Shown here in pieces: positions 16,820 through 26,893 of a stretch of DNA of 64,000 bases. The notes under the pieces are model-generated. The model worked only from the letters and a program-made list of their open reading frames with translations, ran no database searches and was not told the DNA's origin. Origin of the DNA: Actinoplanes auranticolor. Lineage in GTDB: Bacteria > Actinomycetota > Actinomycetes > Mycobacteriales > Micromonosporaceae. The stretch is taken from the NCBI RefSeq assembly GCF_018332655.1, contig NZ_BOQL01000029.1:1-64000 (forward strand), given 5' to 3'. Every line of letters begins with the position of its first letter. Position 1 is the first letter of the stretch. Both the position numbers and the translations under genes were made by a program.

Positions 16820-17600
16820 GGTGAAGGCGGGAGCGAGCGGGCCGGATGTTGGGCGAGGATGAGAGGGCGCGCCGGATGCAGAGCTGGGATGAGCGGGCGT
16901 GCGGATGCGGAGCTGGGATCAGCGGGCGCGCCGGCTGGTCGGTGGCGCGGCAGCGTCCCAGGCGCGCGGCAGCGTCCCAGGCGCGCGGCAGCGTCCCGGG
17001 CGCGCGGCCGCAAGGGCGGGCGGCGGACCCGACCTGGATGACGGCGGCGGGGCTGGACGTGCTGGACCCGTGACGCCCGGTTGCGGTGTGCGCGGGGAGG
17101 AGGTGCGGGCGGGCCGGCCGAGAACAGGTCGCGAGCGATCCCGGCGAGCCGACAAGGCCGTGTTGGCGCGGACTGGCCGGCGGCCGGGCGGCCGGGCGGC
17201 CGGGCGGCCAGGCGGCCAGGCGGCCAGGCGGCGGCGGCGGCGGGTGAGTCTGGCCGACGGGCGAGCCAGCAGGCCAAACGAACCCCGCCGGCACGCCCAA
17301 CGAATCCGGGCCGGCTACGCGATCGGGACCCGGCCATGCAATCCGACCGGCCACGCGGGCCGGTCCTGCTGGACTGGGCGTTCACCGGGCCGGACCGGCC
17401 CAGCCACGCGGACCGGACCAGCAGGCGGACCGAACCGGCCACGCCGAGCAAACCAGCTACGCGGACCGGACCAGCCACGCCAAGCGAACCAGCCACGCGA
17501 CCGGACCGGACCAGCCGGCCCGGACCAGACCGGACCGGCCCGGACCAGACCGGCCCGGACCAGACCGACGGGATTGAGCGGGGCAGGAAGCCGGCGGTCG
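16820..17600. repeat. Degenerate tandem-repeat region without genes
   Basis: Several tandem families lie side by side. A roughly 31-bp unit around GAGCTGGGAT is repeated at about 16870-16930. A 19-bp unit, GGCGCGCGGCAGCGTCCCA, occurs about four times at 16942-17010. An 8-bp unit, CGGCCGGG, changing to CGGCCAGG, is repeated six times at 17181-17228. Degenerate GGACCGGACCAG-type repeats fill about 17380-17580. Long frames across the region encode only low-complexity Pro/Arg/Ala or Val/Gly/Ser/Arg repeats, so I see no gene. The whole gene-free gap is 16525-17952. Confidence 0.75.
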
Positions 17601-17901
17601 CGGAGACGGAATGAGGGGTCCCGGGGCAGCAGGCGTGCGGACCGGTCGGCGAGGTGAATGAGCACACGGCGGAGCCGACCTGTAGCGGGAGGGGCTTCGG
17701 TGCGGGTAGCTGGTGGGGCGGGTTTTGGTGGGGCTGGCCGAGCACGGACCTGGCAGGGTCCGGGTGCCTGGTTACGAGCCGCCAGGCGAGTGGGCGCCCG
17801 GGCCCGGTGTCGGCGGGAGCGACGGTCAGCACCATGCAACCAGGCACGACATCCAGATTTTGACCTTGGAAGACTGCCGGACAGCAAAACCCGGACAGGC
17901 C

Positions 17902-17936
17902 GACGGCCGCGTAGCCCGGATCGGGTCGCGGCCGTC
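17902..17936 (-). terminator. Terminator hairpin after the YihY/BrkB gene
   Basis: GACGGCCGCG (17902-17911) pairs perfectly with CGCGGCCGTC (17927-17936), with an inner CCCG/CGGG pairing. It starts 16 bp beyond the stop codon of the minus-strand membrane protein gene. Confidence 0.7.
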
Positions 17937-17952
17937 AGCTCCACAGAGCGGG

Positions 17953-19023
17953 CTAGTTGGTACTCAGCCCTTTTTCGCTGCCCTTCTTGAGCTTGCGGTC
18001 GTCGCGCAGCTGCAGGAACGGTTCGTCGTCGGCCGGGTGGCCGGCGGCGATGGCCCGGCCGCGTTCCAGTTCGGCGTCCATTTCGGCGCCGAGCAGGATG
18101 GCGATGTTCGAGATCCACAACCACACCAGGAAGGCGATGACGCCACCGAGCGTGCCGTAGGTCTTGTTGTAGTCAGCGAAGTTGGCCAGGTACAGGGCGA
18201 AGGCGCCCGAGGCGATCAGCCAGATCACGACCGCGAAGATGCCGCCGGGGCTGACCCAGCGGAAGCCGCCGGTCTTCGCGTTCGGCGACGCCCAGTAGAG
18301 GATCGCGAACATCAGGCTGACCAGGATGATCAGGACCGGCCACTTGGCGATGTTCCAGGTTGTCACGGCGGCCGAGCCGAGGCCGATGGTGTCGCCGACC
18401 GCCTGGGCCAGGTCGCCGGTGAAGACCACGATCACGGCCGAGAGGATCAGCATCAGGCCGACCACCGCGGTGACGCCGAGGCGGATCGGGAGGGTCTTCC
18501 AGATCGGACGGCCCTCGGGGACGTCGTAGATCGCGTTCGAGGCGCGCATGAACGCACCGATGTAACCGGACGCCGACCAGAACGCGGTGGCGAGACCGAC
18601 GATCGCGGCGAAGCCGGCCGTGCCCGGGTCGGAGACCTGGGTGAGGACCTGGTCGAGGAGGTTCTTGATCTGGGTCGGTGCGATCTCACTGACGGTGTCC
18701 TGCACCGTCTGCTGACCGTTGTCGCTGAGCATGCCCAGGATCGACACCAGCACCAGCACGCCGGGGAAGATGGACAGGACGCCGTAGTAGGTCAGCGCAG
18801 CGGCCCAGTCGGTGACGTTGTCCTCGGAGAACTGCTTGAGGGTCCGCTTGAGGGCCGCGAAGACGCCCTTGCCCTTCAGCTTGGCCGGGTTGTCGGGGCC
18901 GGCGTCGGGGCTGGGCGCGGACAGGTCGTTGTCCCTGTCCTCCCCCGTCTTGGTGGTCGCCACGTCGTGGCGGGCTTTGTCGTCAGCCTCGCTCTTCGTG
19001 TCGTTGTCCTTATGAAGCTTCAT
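17953..19023 (-). CDS. YihY/virulence factor BrkB family membrane protein
   Basis: A 356-residue inner-membrane protein of the YihY/BrkB family. A charged N-terminal region of about 55 residues rich in Asp and Lys precedes six predicted membrane helices. The family signature DWAAALTYYGVLSIFPGVLVL lies near residue 72, and FWSASGYIGAFMRASNAIYDV near 150 is also conserved. GGAGG upstream supports ATG 19023. The family's biochemical role is unsettled; the old RNase BN assignment is not supported for it. It appears monocistronic, with its own terminator at 17902-17936. Confidence 0.9.
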   Translation of the reverse strand: MKLHKDNDTKSEADDKARHDVATTKTGEDRDNDLSAPSPDAGPDNPAKLKGKGVFAALKRTLKQFSEDNVTDWAAALTYYGVLSIFPGVLVLVSILGMLSDNGQQTVQDTVSEIAPTQIKNLLDQVLTQVSDPGTAGFAAIVGLATAFWSASGYIGAFMRASNAIYDVPEGRPIWKTLPIRLGVTAVVGLMLILSAVIVVFTGDLAQAVGDTIGLGSAAVTTWNIAKWPVLIILVSLMFAILYWASPNAKTGGFRWVSPGGIFAVVIWLIASGAFALYLANFADYNKTYGTLGGVIAFLVWLWISNIAILLGAEMDAELERGRAIAAGHPADDEPFLQLRDDRKLKKGSEKGLSTN

Positions 19024-19172
19024 GACGGGTCCCTCCGGGCGCTGCGGCCGTGTCCGTTCGGTCGGCTTCCGCCCTCGTGCCCCGGAGACACACCGCGCAC
19101 GAAAGACGACCTCAGCTGGGGTGTTGCCCGGTGTTATGCCCGTCTAATCACCTGATCTCAGCTGCCTTTCAG

Positions 19173-19982
19173 CTACCGGCACAGCAGCTTGCCCATCCGG
19201 CGGCCCGCGACGGCCAGGCCGAGCGCGAAGAGCACCAGCAGATAGAGCACGTCGAGCGCCTGGAGCCAGCCGACCTCGCCGGTGGTGACGGCGCGGATCA
19301 GGTCGACCGAGCGGTACAGCGGGGTCACCTCCACGACCCAGCGCAGGACCGGCGGGTACGCCTGGGCCGGGACGAACGTGCCGGAGAACAGGAACAGCGC
19401 GAACTGGGCCGACGCCACCAGGTCGAACTCCTGCCAGCTGCGCATGAACGTGGACAGCGCCATGCCGACACCACCGAAGGCGAAGCCCACCAGCACCGCC
19501 GCCCCGAACGCGCCCACGGCCAGGCCCGGCGTGGTCAGGCCCATCGCCACCATCACCACCAGGAACGCCGCCGCGTAGATGTTGCCGCGCATCATCGCCC
19601 AGGCCAGCTCGCCCAGGGCGATCTCGATCGGCCGTAGCGGGGTGGCCAGCATCCCGTCGTACAGCTTCATGAATTTCATCTTGCCGAAGAAGTTGAAGGT
19701 GGTCTCCGACAGCGCCCCGCTCATCGCCGACGACGCCAGCATGGCCGGGGCGACGAACGCCGCGTAGCCGATCACCCGGCCGTCGGGCAGCGTCAGATCG
19801 CCGACCAGCGCGCCGACACCGACACCGATCGAGAAGAGGTAGAGGATCGGCTCGAGGAAACCCGAGGCCATCACCAGCCAGTACGACGGCTGCAGGGTCG
19901 TCACGTTCCGCTCGACCACGGACGCCGAACGCCGCCCGGCGCCCTCGAACGAGATCAGCCGGGGCAGGACCAGAGTCAGCAT
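19173..19982 (-). CDS. ABC-2 type transporter permease (second)
   Basis: A 269-residue membrane protein of the ABC-2 family, NodJ-like, with about six hydrophobic segments: an N-terminal cytoplasmic stretch, then PILYLFSIGVGVGALVGDL, later FAPAMLASSAMSGA-like helices, and a C-terminal pair ending LAVAGRRMGKLL. It is the last gene of a minus-strand trio (ATPase, permease, permease). The two permeases differ and presumably form a heterodimeric export channel. The substrate could be a drug, lipid or polysaccharide and cannot be told from the sequence. Confidence 0.9.
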   Translation of the reverse strand: MLTLVLPRLISFEGAGRRSASVVERNVTTLQPSYWLVMASGFLEPILYLFSIGVGVGALVGDLTLPDGRVIGYAAFVAPAMLASSAMSGALSETTFNFFGKMKFMKLYDGMLATPLRPIEIALGELAWAMMRGNIYAAAFLVVMVAMGLTTPGLAVGAFGAAVLVGFAFGGVGMALSTFMRSWQEFDLVASAQFALFLFSGTFVPAQAYPPVLRWVVEVTPLYRSVDLIRAVTTGEVGWLQALDVLYLLVLFALGLAVAGRRMGKLLCR

Positions 19983-19991
19983 GTCAGCCCC

Positions 19992-20744
19992 TCACACCAC
20001 GAGCCGGCGGCGGAAAGCCCGGTGCGCCAGCAGCCAGCCGGCGCCCGCCCACAGGGACAGATAGAGCACGTGACCGACGGGTGACCAGTCCGGCGCGGTG
20101 CCCAGGGTGGCGGCCCGGCTCAGGTCGACGCCGTGCCACAGCGGCAGCGCGTACGCGATCCAGCGCAGCACTCCCGGCAGCGACTCGACCGGGAAGAACA
20201 CCCCGGAGAACAGCGACATCGGGATCACTCCGAGCCGGAACAGCACCGCCAGGTAACTGTCGACCCGGACCGACGCCGCATACGCGAAGGTCGGGGTGGC
20301 CACCGCCAGGCCGACCAGCGCGGCGATGGGCAGGGTGGCCAGGGCCCACCACGAATGCATCGTGCCGAATGCCGTGGCGATGAGCAGGAACGCCGCGCAG
20401 CTGGTCAGCGTGCGGAAGACGACGAACGCCAGATGGCCGTCGAGGATGTCCGCGACGCGCAGCGGGGCGGCCGCCTGGCCGAAGTAGATCCGCTGCCACT
20501 CGAAGCCGCCCAGCACCGGCCAGCTCGAGTCACCGATGGCCACCTGCATCGCCGTGGAGGCGATCAGGCCCGGCACCATCCAGTCCAGATAGGGCACCCC
20601 CTCGACGCCGCCGGTGACGTAAGCCCCGACGCCCACGCCGAAGCCCAGCATGGTCAGCAGCGGCAGCACGAACGAGGACAGCACGCTGGACCGCCAGATC
20701 CGGCGGTAGCTGACGAGGTGGTACTCCAGGACGTAACGGGTCAT
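19992..20744 (-). CDS. ABC-2 type transporter permease (first)
   Basis: A 250-residue ABC-2 permease with six predicted membrane segments. It contains LPLLTMLGFGVGVGAYVTGG near the N terminus and the family's C-terminal pattern SLFSGVFFPVESLPGVLRWIAYALPLWHGVDLSR. Translation starts at ATG 20744, two bases after the ATPase stop, so the genes are tightly coupled. A longer upstream frame lies inside the ATPase gene and is not real. It pairs with the second permease, ten bases downstream. Confidence 0.9.
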   Translation of the reverse strand: MTRYVLEYHLVSYRRIWRSSVLSSFVLPLLTMLGFGVGVGAYVTGGVEGVPYLDWMVPGLIASTAMQVAIGDSSWPVLGGFEWQRIYFGQAAAPLRVADILDGHLAFVVFRTLTSCAAFLLIATAFGTMHSWWALATLPIAALVGLAVATPTFAYAASVRVDSYLAVLFRLGVIPMSLFSGVFFPVESLPGVLRWIAYALPLWHGVDLSRAATLGTAPDWSPVGHVLYLSLWAGAGWLLAHRAFRRRLVV

Positions 20745-20745
20745 C

Positions 20746-21666
<921 letters not shown>

Positions 21667-21698
21667 CCGGCCGACCCTAGTGAGGGGGTCCGACAAGT

Positions 21699-22232
21699 TC
21701 AGACCGACGGGGTGGTCGCGTCCCGGGCCGAACCGACGAGCTGATCGGTGACCTCGATGATCGGCTCGGCGTCCACCGCCGTGCGGGCGTCGTAGCGGAC
21801 CGCCCAGCTCAGGCCGTCCACCCCGCTGACCCGGCGGCCGACCACCCGGACCCCGCCGTTGGGCGGCAGCGGGTGGTGCGACGTGTACGCGACCGACCGC
21901 GTCACCCGGGTGCGCACCTGATCCGGCAGCTCGCCCGGCTCCAGCAGCAGGAAGCCCCGCACCGGCGCGTCCACCTGCACCGTGTAGCCGTCGCGCTCCT
22001 GGGCCACCTCGGCCGGCGTGACCACCAGCTCGCGGCCGGACCACGCCACCTTGTGGATCTCGTGCCAGCCGAGCCGCTCGCCACCGGGCAGCCACAGGCC
22101 GCGGTTGGTCGCGACCAGCACCTGCTCACCACCCGGGTCACCGACGAAGGCCCACGCCAGGACGCGCTCCTCCGCCTCGAGGGCCGGCCGCAGGGCGGCG
22201 GGAAGCTTCGGACGCCGACGAAAGAGACTCAC
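21699..22232 (-). CDS. Conserved hypothetical protein downstream of dnaG
   Basis: A 177-residue soluble protein that I do not recognise as a named family. It begins MSLFRRRPKLPAALRPALEAEERVLAWA and contains a PH-like beta-rich pattern (VLVATNRGLWLPGGERLGWHEIHKVAWSGRELVVTPAE), in which a tryptophan-rich strand set recalls bacterial PH-domain proteins. The GTG start overlaps the dnaG stop as GTGA, so it is translated together with primase. Proteins of this kind next to dnaG are common in actinobacteria. Its function is unknown. Confidence 0.75.
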   Translation of the reverse strand: MSLFRRRPKLPAALRPALEAEERVLAWAFVGDPGGEQVLVATNRGLWLPGGERLGWHEIHKVAWSGRELVVTPAEVAQERDGYTVQVDAPVRGFLLLEPGELPDQVRTRVTRSVAYTSHHPLPPNGGVRVVGRRVSGVDGLSWAVRYDARTAVDAEPIIEVTDQLVGSARDATTPSV

Positions 22233-24076
22233 AATCCACCTGCCGCCTGGTCGCGCAACGCGCGAGCGTGCTGTTCGAGCGAGAAGAGCTCCCCGGCCAG
22301 AGCCAGATACTCGTCCTTGTGCGCGACCGGGTTGATCCGCTGCACCTTGGACTTCAGTTCCTTGATCCGGGTGGTGACCGCACCCACCTGCAAACGGGCC
22401 AGCGTTACCTGGACGTACCGCAGATCGGCCTCGCCGTCGACGTGCAGCGGCACCACCGCCAGCTCGCCGACCAGGGCCTTACCGCCCAGGTCGTCGCAGA
22501 GGTCGCGGACCGCCTCGATCCAGCCGGCCCCGCCGGTGGCCGTCGCGGTGCCACCGGCGGCCGCGATCGCCTTGCGGATGCCCTGGAACACCGGGTCGCC
22601 GTAACACTCCGGGCCGAGCGCGTCGAACATCGGGCCCGCGAGCACCGGATACTGCAGGGCCAGCTTCAGGGCCTCGCGTTCCACCAGGCGCTGCGGGCTG
22701 TCGGCCGGCTTGCGCGGGGTGGGCGCACCGGACTGCTCCGGCGACGAGGCGGCGGCGACGGCCCGCTGCACCGGTTCCAGATCCATCCCGAGGTCACCGG
22801 CGAGCTTGCGGGCGTACTCCGGACGCTTCTCCCGGTCCTTGATCTTGGCCACCAGCGGCGCGGCCCGGCGCATCGCCTCGACCCGCCCCTCGACCGTGTC
22901 GAGGTCGAAGCGCGCCAGCGTCTGCCGCAGCGCGAAGTCGACCAGCGGCTCCCGGCTCGCGATCATGTCGCGGACCGCCAGGTCACCGCGGGCCAGCCGC
23001 AGCTCGCAGGGGTCCATGTTGTCCGGGCTGACCGCGATGAAGGTACGCCCGACGAAACGCTGGTCCTCCTCGAACGCCCGCAGCGCCGCCTTCTGCCCGG
23101 CCGCGTCCCCGTCGAAGGTGTAGATGATCTCCCCGGTGAAGCTGTCGCTGTCCATCAGCAGCCGCCGCAGCACCCCGATGTGGTCGATGCCGAAGGCGGT
23201 GCCGCAGGTCGCCACGGCCGTCGGCTCACCGGCCTCGTGACAGGCCATCACGTCGGTGTAGCCCTCGACGATGACCGCCCGGCCCTGCTTGGCCATCTCG
23301 CGCTTGGCGTGGTCGATGCCGTAGAGCACGTGCGACTTCTTGTAGAGCGGCGACTCCGGGGTGTTCAGGTACTTCGGGCCGTCATCGTCGTCGAACAGCT
23401 TGCGCGCGCCGAAGCCGATCACGTCGCCGGTCAGGTCCCGGATCGGCCACAGCAGCCGGCGGCGGAACCGGTCGATGAGCGAGCCGGAACGGGCCGGCTT
23501 GGCCAGCCCGCCGATGGTCAGCTCCTCGGCGGTGAACCCCTTCTGCCGCAGGTGCTTGGCCAGCAGGTCCCAGCCGTCGGGGGCGAAGCCGCAGCCGTAC
23601 TTCTCGGCGGCGTCGCGGCCGAAACCGCGCTGGGCCAGGAACTCACGGGCCTTGCGCGCACCGGGGGTGCTCAGCTGCCCGGCGTAGAACTCGGCGGCGG
23701 CCGCGTGGGCGGCGATCAGCCGCTGCTTCTGCCCGGGCTGCTGGCGCGGGCCCTCGTTCTTGAAGCCGGACTCGTCGTAGCGCAGCTGGATACCGGCCCG
23801 GCCGGCCAGCCGCTCGACGGACTCGATGAAGGTCAGATGCTCGGCGTCCATCAGGAACTTGATGGCATCGCCACCCGCCCCACAGCCGTGACAGAAATAG
23901 ACATTTCGGGCGGGCGACACGGTGAACGACGGGGTCTTCTCGTCGTGGAACGGGCACAGCCCTTTGAGGTTGCCGCCGCCCGCCGAGCGCAGCGTCACAG
24001 TCTCGTTGATGATGTCCGCTATCGAGGTCCGGTCGCGGACCAGCGCGATGTCCTCGTCCTTGACCCTGCCCGCCAC
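22229..24076 (-). CDS. dnaG: DNA primase
   Basis: A 615-residue replicative primase that lays down RNA primers for Okazaki fragments. The N-terminal CHC2 zinc-binding domain is seen as CPFHDEKTPSFTV...YFCHGCG (about residues 41-67). The TOPRIM catalytic core has VIVEGYTDVMACHEAG near 265 and the metal-binding DGDAAG near 315. The C-terminal helicase-interaction region is present. The start is GTG 24076. It is followed by an overlapping conserved gene and preceded by dgt 19 bp upstream, the common actinobacterial order. Confidence 0.97.
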   Translation of the reverse strand: MAGRVKDEDIALVRDRTSIADIINETVTLRSAGGGNLKGLCPFHDEKTPSFTVSPARNVYFCHGCGAGGDAIKFLMDAEHLTFIESVERLAGRAGIQLRYDESGFKNEGPRQQPGQKQRLIAAHAAAAEFYAGQLSTPGARKAREFLAQRGFGRDAAEKYGCGFAPDGWDLLAKHLRQKGFTAEELTIGGLAKPARSGSLIDRFRRRLLWPIRDLTGDVIGFGARKLFDDDDGPKYLNTPESPLYKKSHVLYGIDHAKREMAKQGRAVIVEGYTDVMACHEAGEPTAVATCGTAFGIDHIGVLRRLLMDSDSFTGEIIYTFDGDAAGQKAALRAFEEDQRFVGRTFIAVSPDNMDPCELRLARGDLAVRDMIASREPLVDFALRQTLARFDLDTVEGRVEAMRRAAPLVAKIKDREKRPEYARKLAGDLGMDLEPVQRAVAAASSPEQSGAPTPRKPADSPQRLVEREALKLALQYPVLAGPMFDALGPECYGDPVFQGIRKAIAAAGGTATATGGAGWIEAVRDLCDDLGGKALVGELAVVPLHVDGEADLRYVQVTLARLQVGAVTTRIKELKSKVQRINPVAHKDEYLALAGELFSLEQHARALRDQAAGGL

Positions 24077-24095
24077 GGCTACATACTGCCTCGCG

Positions 24096-25316
24096 TCACC
24101 GGCCCGCTGCCATCAGGGTCCGGTGCCAGGCGACGGCCGCCGGGTCGGTCAGCGACGCGACCTGGTCGATCACCACGCGCAGCCGGGCCCGGTCGGTCTC
24201 CGCGGCCTTCCACAGCTCGGCGAACATCGGGTCGAGGTGGTCCGGCGCCCGTTCGCCGAGCACGGCGACCAGCTCGACGAGGATCTCGCGCTGGCGTTCG
24301 TACCAGTCCTCGGCGGCCCGGGCGCGCATCACGTAGCGCAACGCCATGCCCTTGAGCAGGGCGCACTGGTTACGGACCGTACGCGGGACGATGAGGTCGA
24401 CGTCGTAACGGCGGACCGGGCGTGAGCCGTGCCGGCTGTTGGTCGCGCCGACCGCCGAGGAGACGAAGCGGCCGGTCAGCACGCTGGTCATCCGTTTGAG
24501 GGCGACCTGCGAGCGGTGGCCGCCGTCGTAGTCGGCGACGGCGGTCACCACCTCGTCGGCGAGCAGCAGCCGCAGCGCCTCGCCGAGCGCCTCGGGGGTC
24601 TCGTCCGAATAGGTGGCGGCCACGTCGGCGCACAGCTCGGCGCGTTCGCCGGCGTCGTGCAGCAGCGGTGCAAGCGACAGGTAGCGGCCGTGCACGCCGT
24701 CCTCGACGTCGTGCACGGAGTAGGCAACGTCGTCCGCCCAGTCCATCACTTGGGCCTCCAGGCAGCGTCGCTCGCCGTCGGGGGCGGACTGCCGGATCCA
24801 GTCGAAGACCGGGCGGTCGTCGTCGTACACCCCGAACTTGCGCCGGCCGGGCCGGCGCGGCCAGGGGTACTTGCAGCTCGCGTCGAGCGAGGCGCGGGTC
24901 AGGTTCAGCCCGGCGCCGTCGACTTTGGCCTCCAGCCGGGTGAGCACCCGCAGGGTCTGCGCGTTGCCCTCGAAGCCGCCGCAGTCCTCGGCGGCCTCGT
25001 GCAGCGCGGCCTCGCCGTTGTGCCCGAAGGGTGGGTGCCCGATGTCGTGGGCCAGCCCGGCCACGTCCACCACGTCGGGGTCGCAGCCCAGCCGGGCGCC
25101 CATCTCCCGGGAGATCTGGGCGACCTCCAGCGAGTGGGTCAGCCGGGTCCGCAGGAAGTCGTCGGAGCCGGCGGTGTGCACCTGGGTCTTGGCCGCGAGC
25201 CGGCGGAAGCCGGCCGAGTGCAGGACGCGGGCCCGGTCGCGCTCGTACTGGGTGCGCCCGTAGCCGCTGTCCTTGGCGGGCTCGCGCACCCAGCGGTGGG
25301 CATCGCCGTCCGTCAT
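24096..25316 (-). CDS. dgt: dGTP triphosphohydrolase-like protein
   Basis: A 406-residue HD-domain enzyme of the deoxyguanosinetriphosphate triphosphohydrolase-like family, which cleaves dNTPs to nucleoside and triphosphate. The metal-binding HD signature is clear: RTRLTHSLEVAQISRE followed by VAGLAHDIGHPPFGHNGE, with a later DWADDVAYSVHDVED carrying the conserved Asp. The arrangement dgt-dnaG on one strand is conserved in actinobacteria and suggests a role in dNTP balance at replication. ATG 25316 begins MTDGDAHRWVREP, the usual family start. Confidence 0.93.
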   Translation of the reverse strand: MTDGDAHRWVREPAKDSGYGRTQYERDRARVLHSAGFRRLAAKTQVHTAGSDDFLRTRLTHSLEVAQISREMGARLGCDPDVVDVAGLAHDIGHPPFGHNGEAALHEAAEDCGGFEGNAQTLRVLTRLEAKVDGAGLNLTRASLDASCKYPWPRRPGRRKFGVYDDDRPVFDWIRQSAPDGERRCLEAQVMDWADDVAYSVHDVEDGVHGRYLSLAPLLHDAGERAELCADVAATYSDETPEALGEALRLLLADEVVTAVADYDGGHRSQVALKRMTSVLTGRFVSSAVGATNSRHGSRPVRRYDVDLIVPRTVRNQCALLKGMALRYVMRARAAEDWYERQREILVELVAVLGERAPDHLDPMFAELWKAAETDRARLRVVIDQVASLTDPAAVAWHRTLMAAGR

Positions 25317-25386
25317 GCTCCCACCCTAAGGCGTCCGTCCCGTCGGGCGATGCGAATGGCGTGGAGTCCGATCCGCTCACCCGGGG

Positions 25387-25672
25387 CAGGCCCGCAGCGC
25401 GGACAGCGCCGCCCAGCAGGTGTCACACTCGGTCACCGACATGATGGCGACATCGTCCCGGCTGGGTCATCACCCGCATCGACGACGGCCAGCGGACCAT
25501 CGCCGCGGCGGTCGAGGAGCAGTCCACGACCACCGAACTGATGGCCCGCAACGTCAGCGAGGTCTCCACCGGGGCGACCGCCGGCGCGGCCAACACCACC
25601 CGGCGCTCGGCCGAGCGGGTCAGCGCGGCCGCCGGGGAGATCCAGGGACTGATCGGTCAGTTCACGTACTAG
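25387..25672 (+). pseudogene. Decayed C-terminal tail of a methyl-accepting chemotaxis protein
   Basis: In one frame (about 25469-25672) the sequence reads VITRIDDGQRTIAAAVEEQS, then TTELMARNVSEVSTGA, ending GEIQGLIGQFTY and a stop. This is the distal end of a chemoreceptor signalling domain. Immediately upstream, in another frame (about 25387-25465), DSAAQQVSHSVTDMMATSSRLG looks like the preceding receptor sequence, so a frameshift or small deletion near 25465 separates them. There is no start, membrane segment or sensor. It is a relic; its last 11 bases overlap the end of the convergent VOC gene. Confidence 0.7.
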
Positions 25673-26024
25673 CGGGCTTGCGCGAGGAGAGCACGCAGAA
25701 CTCGTTGCCCTCCGGGTCGGCCAGCACCACCCAGCTCACGTCGTGCTGGCCGATGTCGACCGGCCGGGCGCCCATGTCCACCAGGCGCTCGACCTCGGCC
25801 TCCTGGTCGTCCGGGCGCAGGTCCAGGTGCAGGCGGTTCTTGCCCTTCTTGGCCTCCGGCACCGGGGTGAACAGCAGGCCGGGCAGGGTCTGCGGGGTAC
25901 GCCGGATCTCCACCTCGTCCGGCTCCTCGTGCACGATCTGGTAACCGAGAGCTTCCGCCCACCAGCGGGCCAGCCGGGCGGGATCCTCCGCGTCGACAAC
26001 GACCTGCTCCCACTGACTGGGCAT
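25662..26024 (-). CDS. VOC-family (glyoxalase-like) protein
   Basis: A 120-residue protein of the vicinal oxygen chelate superfamily, in the single-module form common in actinobacteria (Glyoxalase_6-like). It starts WEQVVVDAEDPARLARWWAEALGY, continues with GLLFTPVPEAKKGKNRLHLDLRPDD, and ends with the family motif VLADPEGNEFCVLSS. AGGAG seven bases upstream supports ATG 26024. Metal ligands are not certain, so the role (lyase, dioxygenase or resistance by sequestration) is undetermined. Confidence 0.85.
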   Translation of the reverse strand: MPSQWEQVVVDAEDPARLARWWAEALGYQIVHEEPDEVEIRRTPQTLPGLLFTPVPEAKKGKNRLHLDLRPDDQEAEVERLVDMGARPVDIGQHDVSWVVLADPEGNEFCVLSSRKPAST

Positions 26025-26187
26025 CGGCACTCCTTCACGTGACGCCATCGAAAGTGGCGATGATGTTACGCGCACGCGACGGGCGGGCCACGATCGGAAC
26101 AACGCACCGTCCGTGCGACCTCCTCCCGGGCGGCGGCCGAGACTCCACGGAAAGGTCGATGCCTGGTCGGCCGGAGGAGAGCTCACC

Positions 26188-26691
26188 GTGAACGCATTGC
26201 GCCGCCTGCTCACCAACCTGGCCGAGTCCGGGCGTACCGGGGCCTTGCACGTCGGCGGTGCCCCGGGTGGGGTGATCTACCTGGTCGCCGGCCGGATCAC
26301 GCACGCCGAGTCGGCGGCCTGCCCGGGCATCGGCGAGCGGCTGGTCACCTCCGGGCGGCTGTCCGCGGGGGCGTGGCAGTCCGCGAACGGGGCGGGCCGG
26401 GAGAGCGGGACCGTCGGCCGGGCCCTCGTCCGCGCCGGCCACCTCGGCCACCACGAGCTGGCGTGCCGGGTCGTCGCCGCCATCACCGCCGCCACCCACG
26501 CGCTGCTGCAGGGCAGCGACGAGGCGCCGATGCGGTTCGTGCCGGGCGAGCGGCACTGGTTCGGCGTGGTGGCCCAGGTCGAGCTCGGCGCGCTCGGCCC
26601 GCAGACCGCCAAGCGTCTCGCTGCCCGGCCCGTGCCGCACCGGCCGCGGGCGGTCCGGCGGACCCGCCCCCGCGTAACAACAACGAGATGA
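26188..26691 (+). CDS. PATAN/DUF4388-like protein, first copy
   Basis: A 167-residue protein whose N-terminal 110 residues match its neighbour at 27308: GRTGALHVGGAPGGVIYLVAGRITHAES, then GIGERLVTSGRL and a helical part ending VGRALVRAGHLGHHEL. The pattern of a Gly-rich beta hairpin followed by G-x-I-x-x-A recalls the PATAN (DUF4388) domain found in signalling proteins. The C terminus is Arg/Pro-rich. The start is GTG 26188 behind GGAGGAGA. It is the first gene of a five-gene operon with three roadblock proteins. The domain name is a fold-level guess without a profile search. Confidence 0.7.
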   Translation: MNALRRLLTNLAESGRTGALHVGGAPGGVIYLVAGRITHAESAACPGIGERLVTSGRLSAGAWQSANGAGRESGTVGRALVRAGHLGHHELACRVVAAITAATHALLQGSDEAPMRFVPGERHWFGVVAQVELGALGPQTAKRLAARPVPHRPRAVRRTRPRVTTTR

Positions 26692-26893
26692 ACGTCGCAC
26701 CGGATGACGCACAACGGGTGCGACCGCGGCCATCGGGGTGGCCGCAGGATGGCCCATTGTGACGGCGCGCACGACAAGATCCGCGCCGGCCGCGACCAGC
26801 ACCACCCCGGCCGACCGTGGCAAAGAAGCCCGGCAGTCCCGCCAGCGGCCGGGCTCGGCGAACGGCGGGAGCATCACTCGGCTGAGGAGAGAT

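Noticed and set aside
17380-17580. Possible CRISPR array
   Set aside because: The repeats are short, degenerate and directly adjoining, with no uniform spacers and no cas genes nearby.
16639-17847. A 402-codon minus-strand open frame
   Set aside because: It crosses several tandem-repeat families and encodes only low-complexity Pro/Arg and Val/Gly/Ser runs, with no start signal.
25420-25944. A 174-codon plus-strand frame over the chemoreceptor remnant
   Set aside because: Beyond the frameshift it reads Arg/His-rich out-of-frame sequence and then antisense of the VOC gene. Only its first 15 or so codons are receptor-like.
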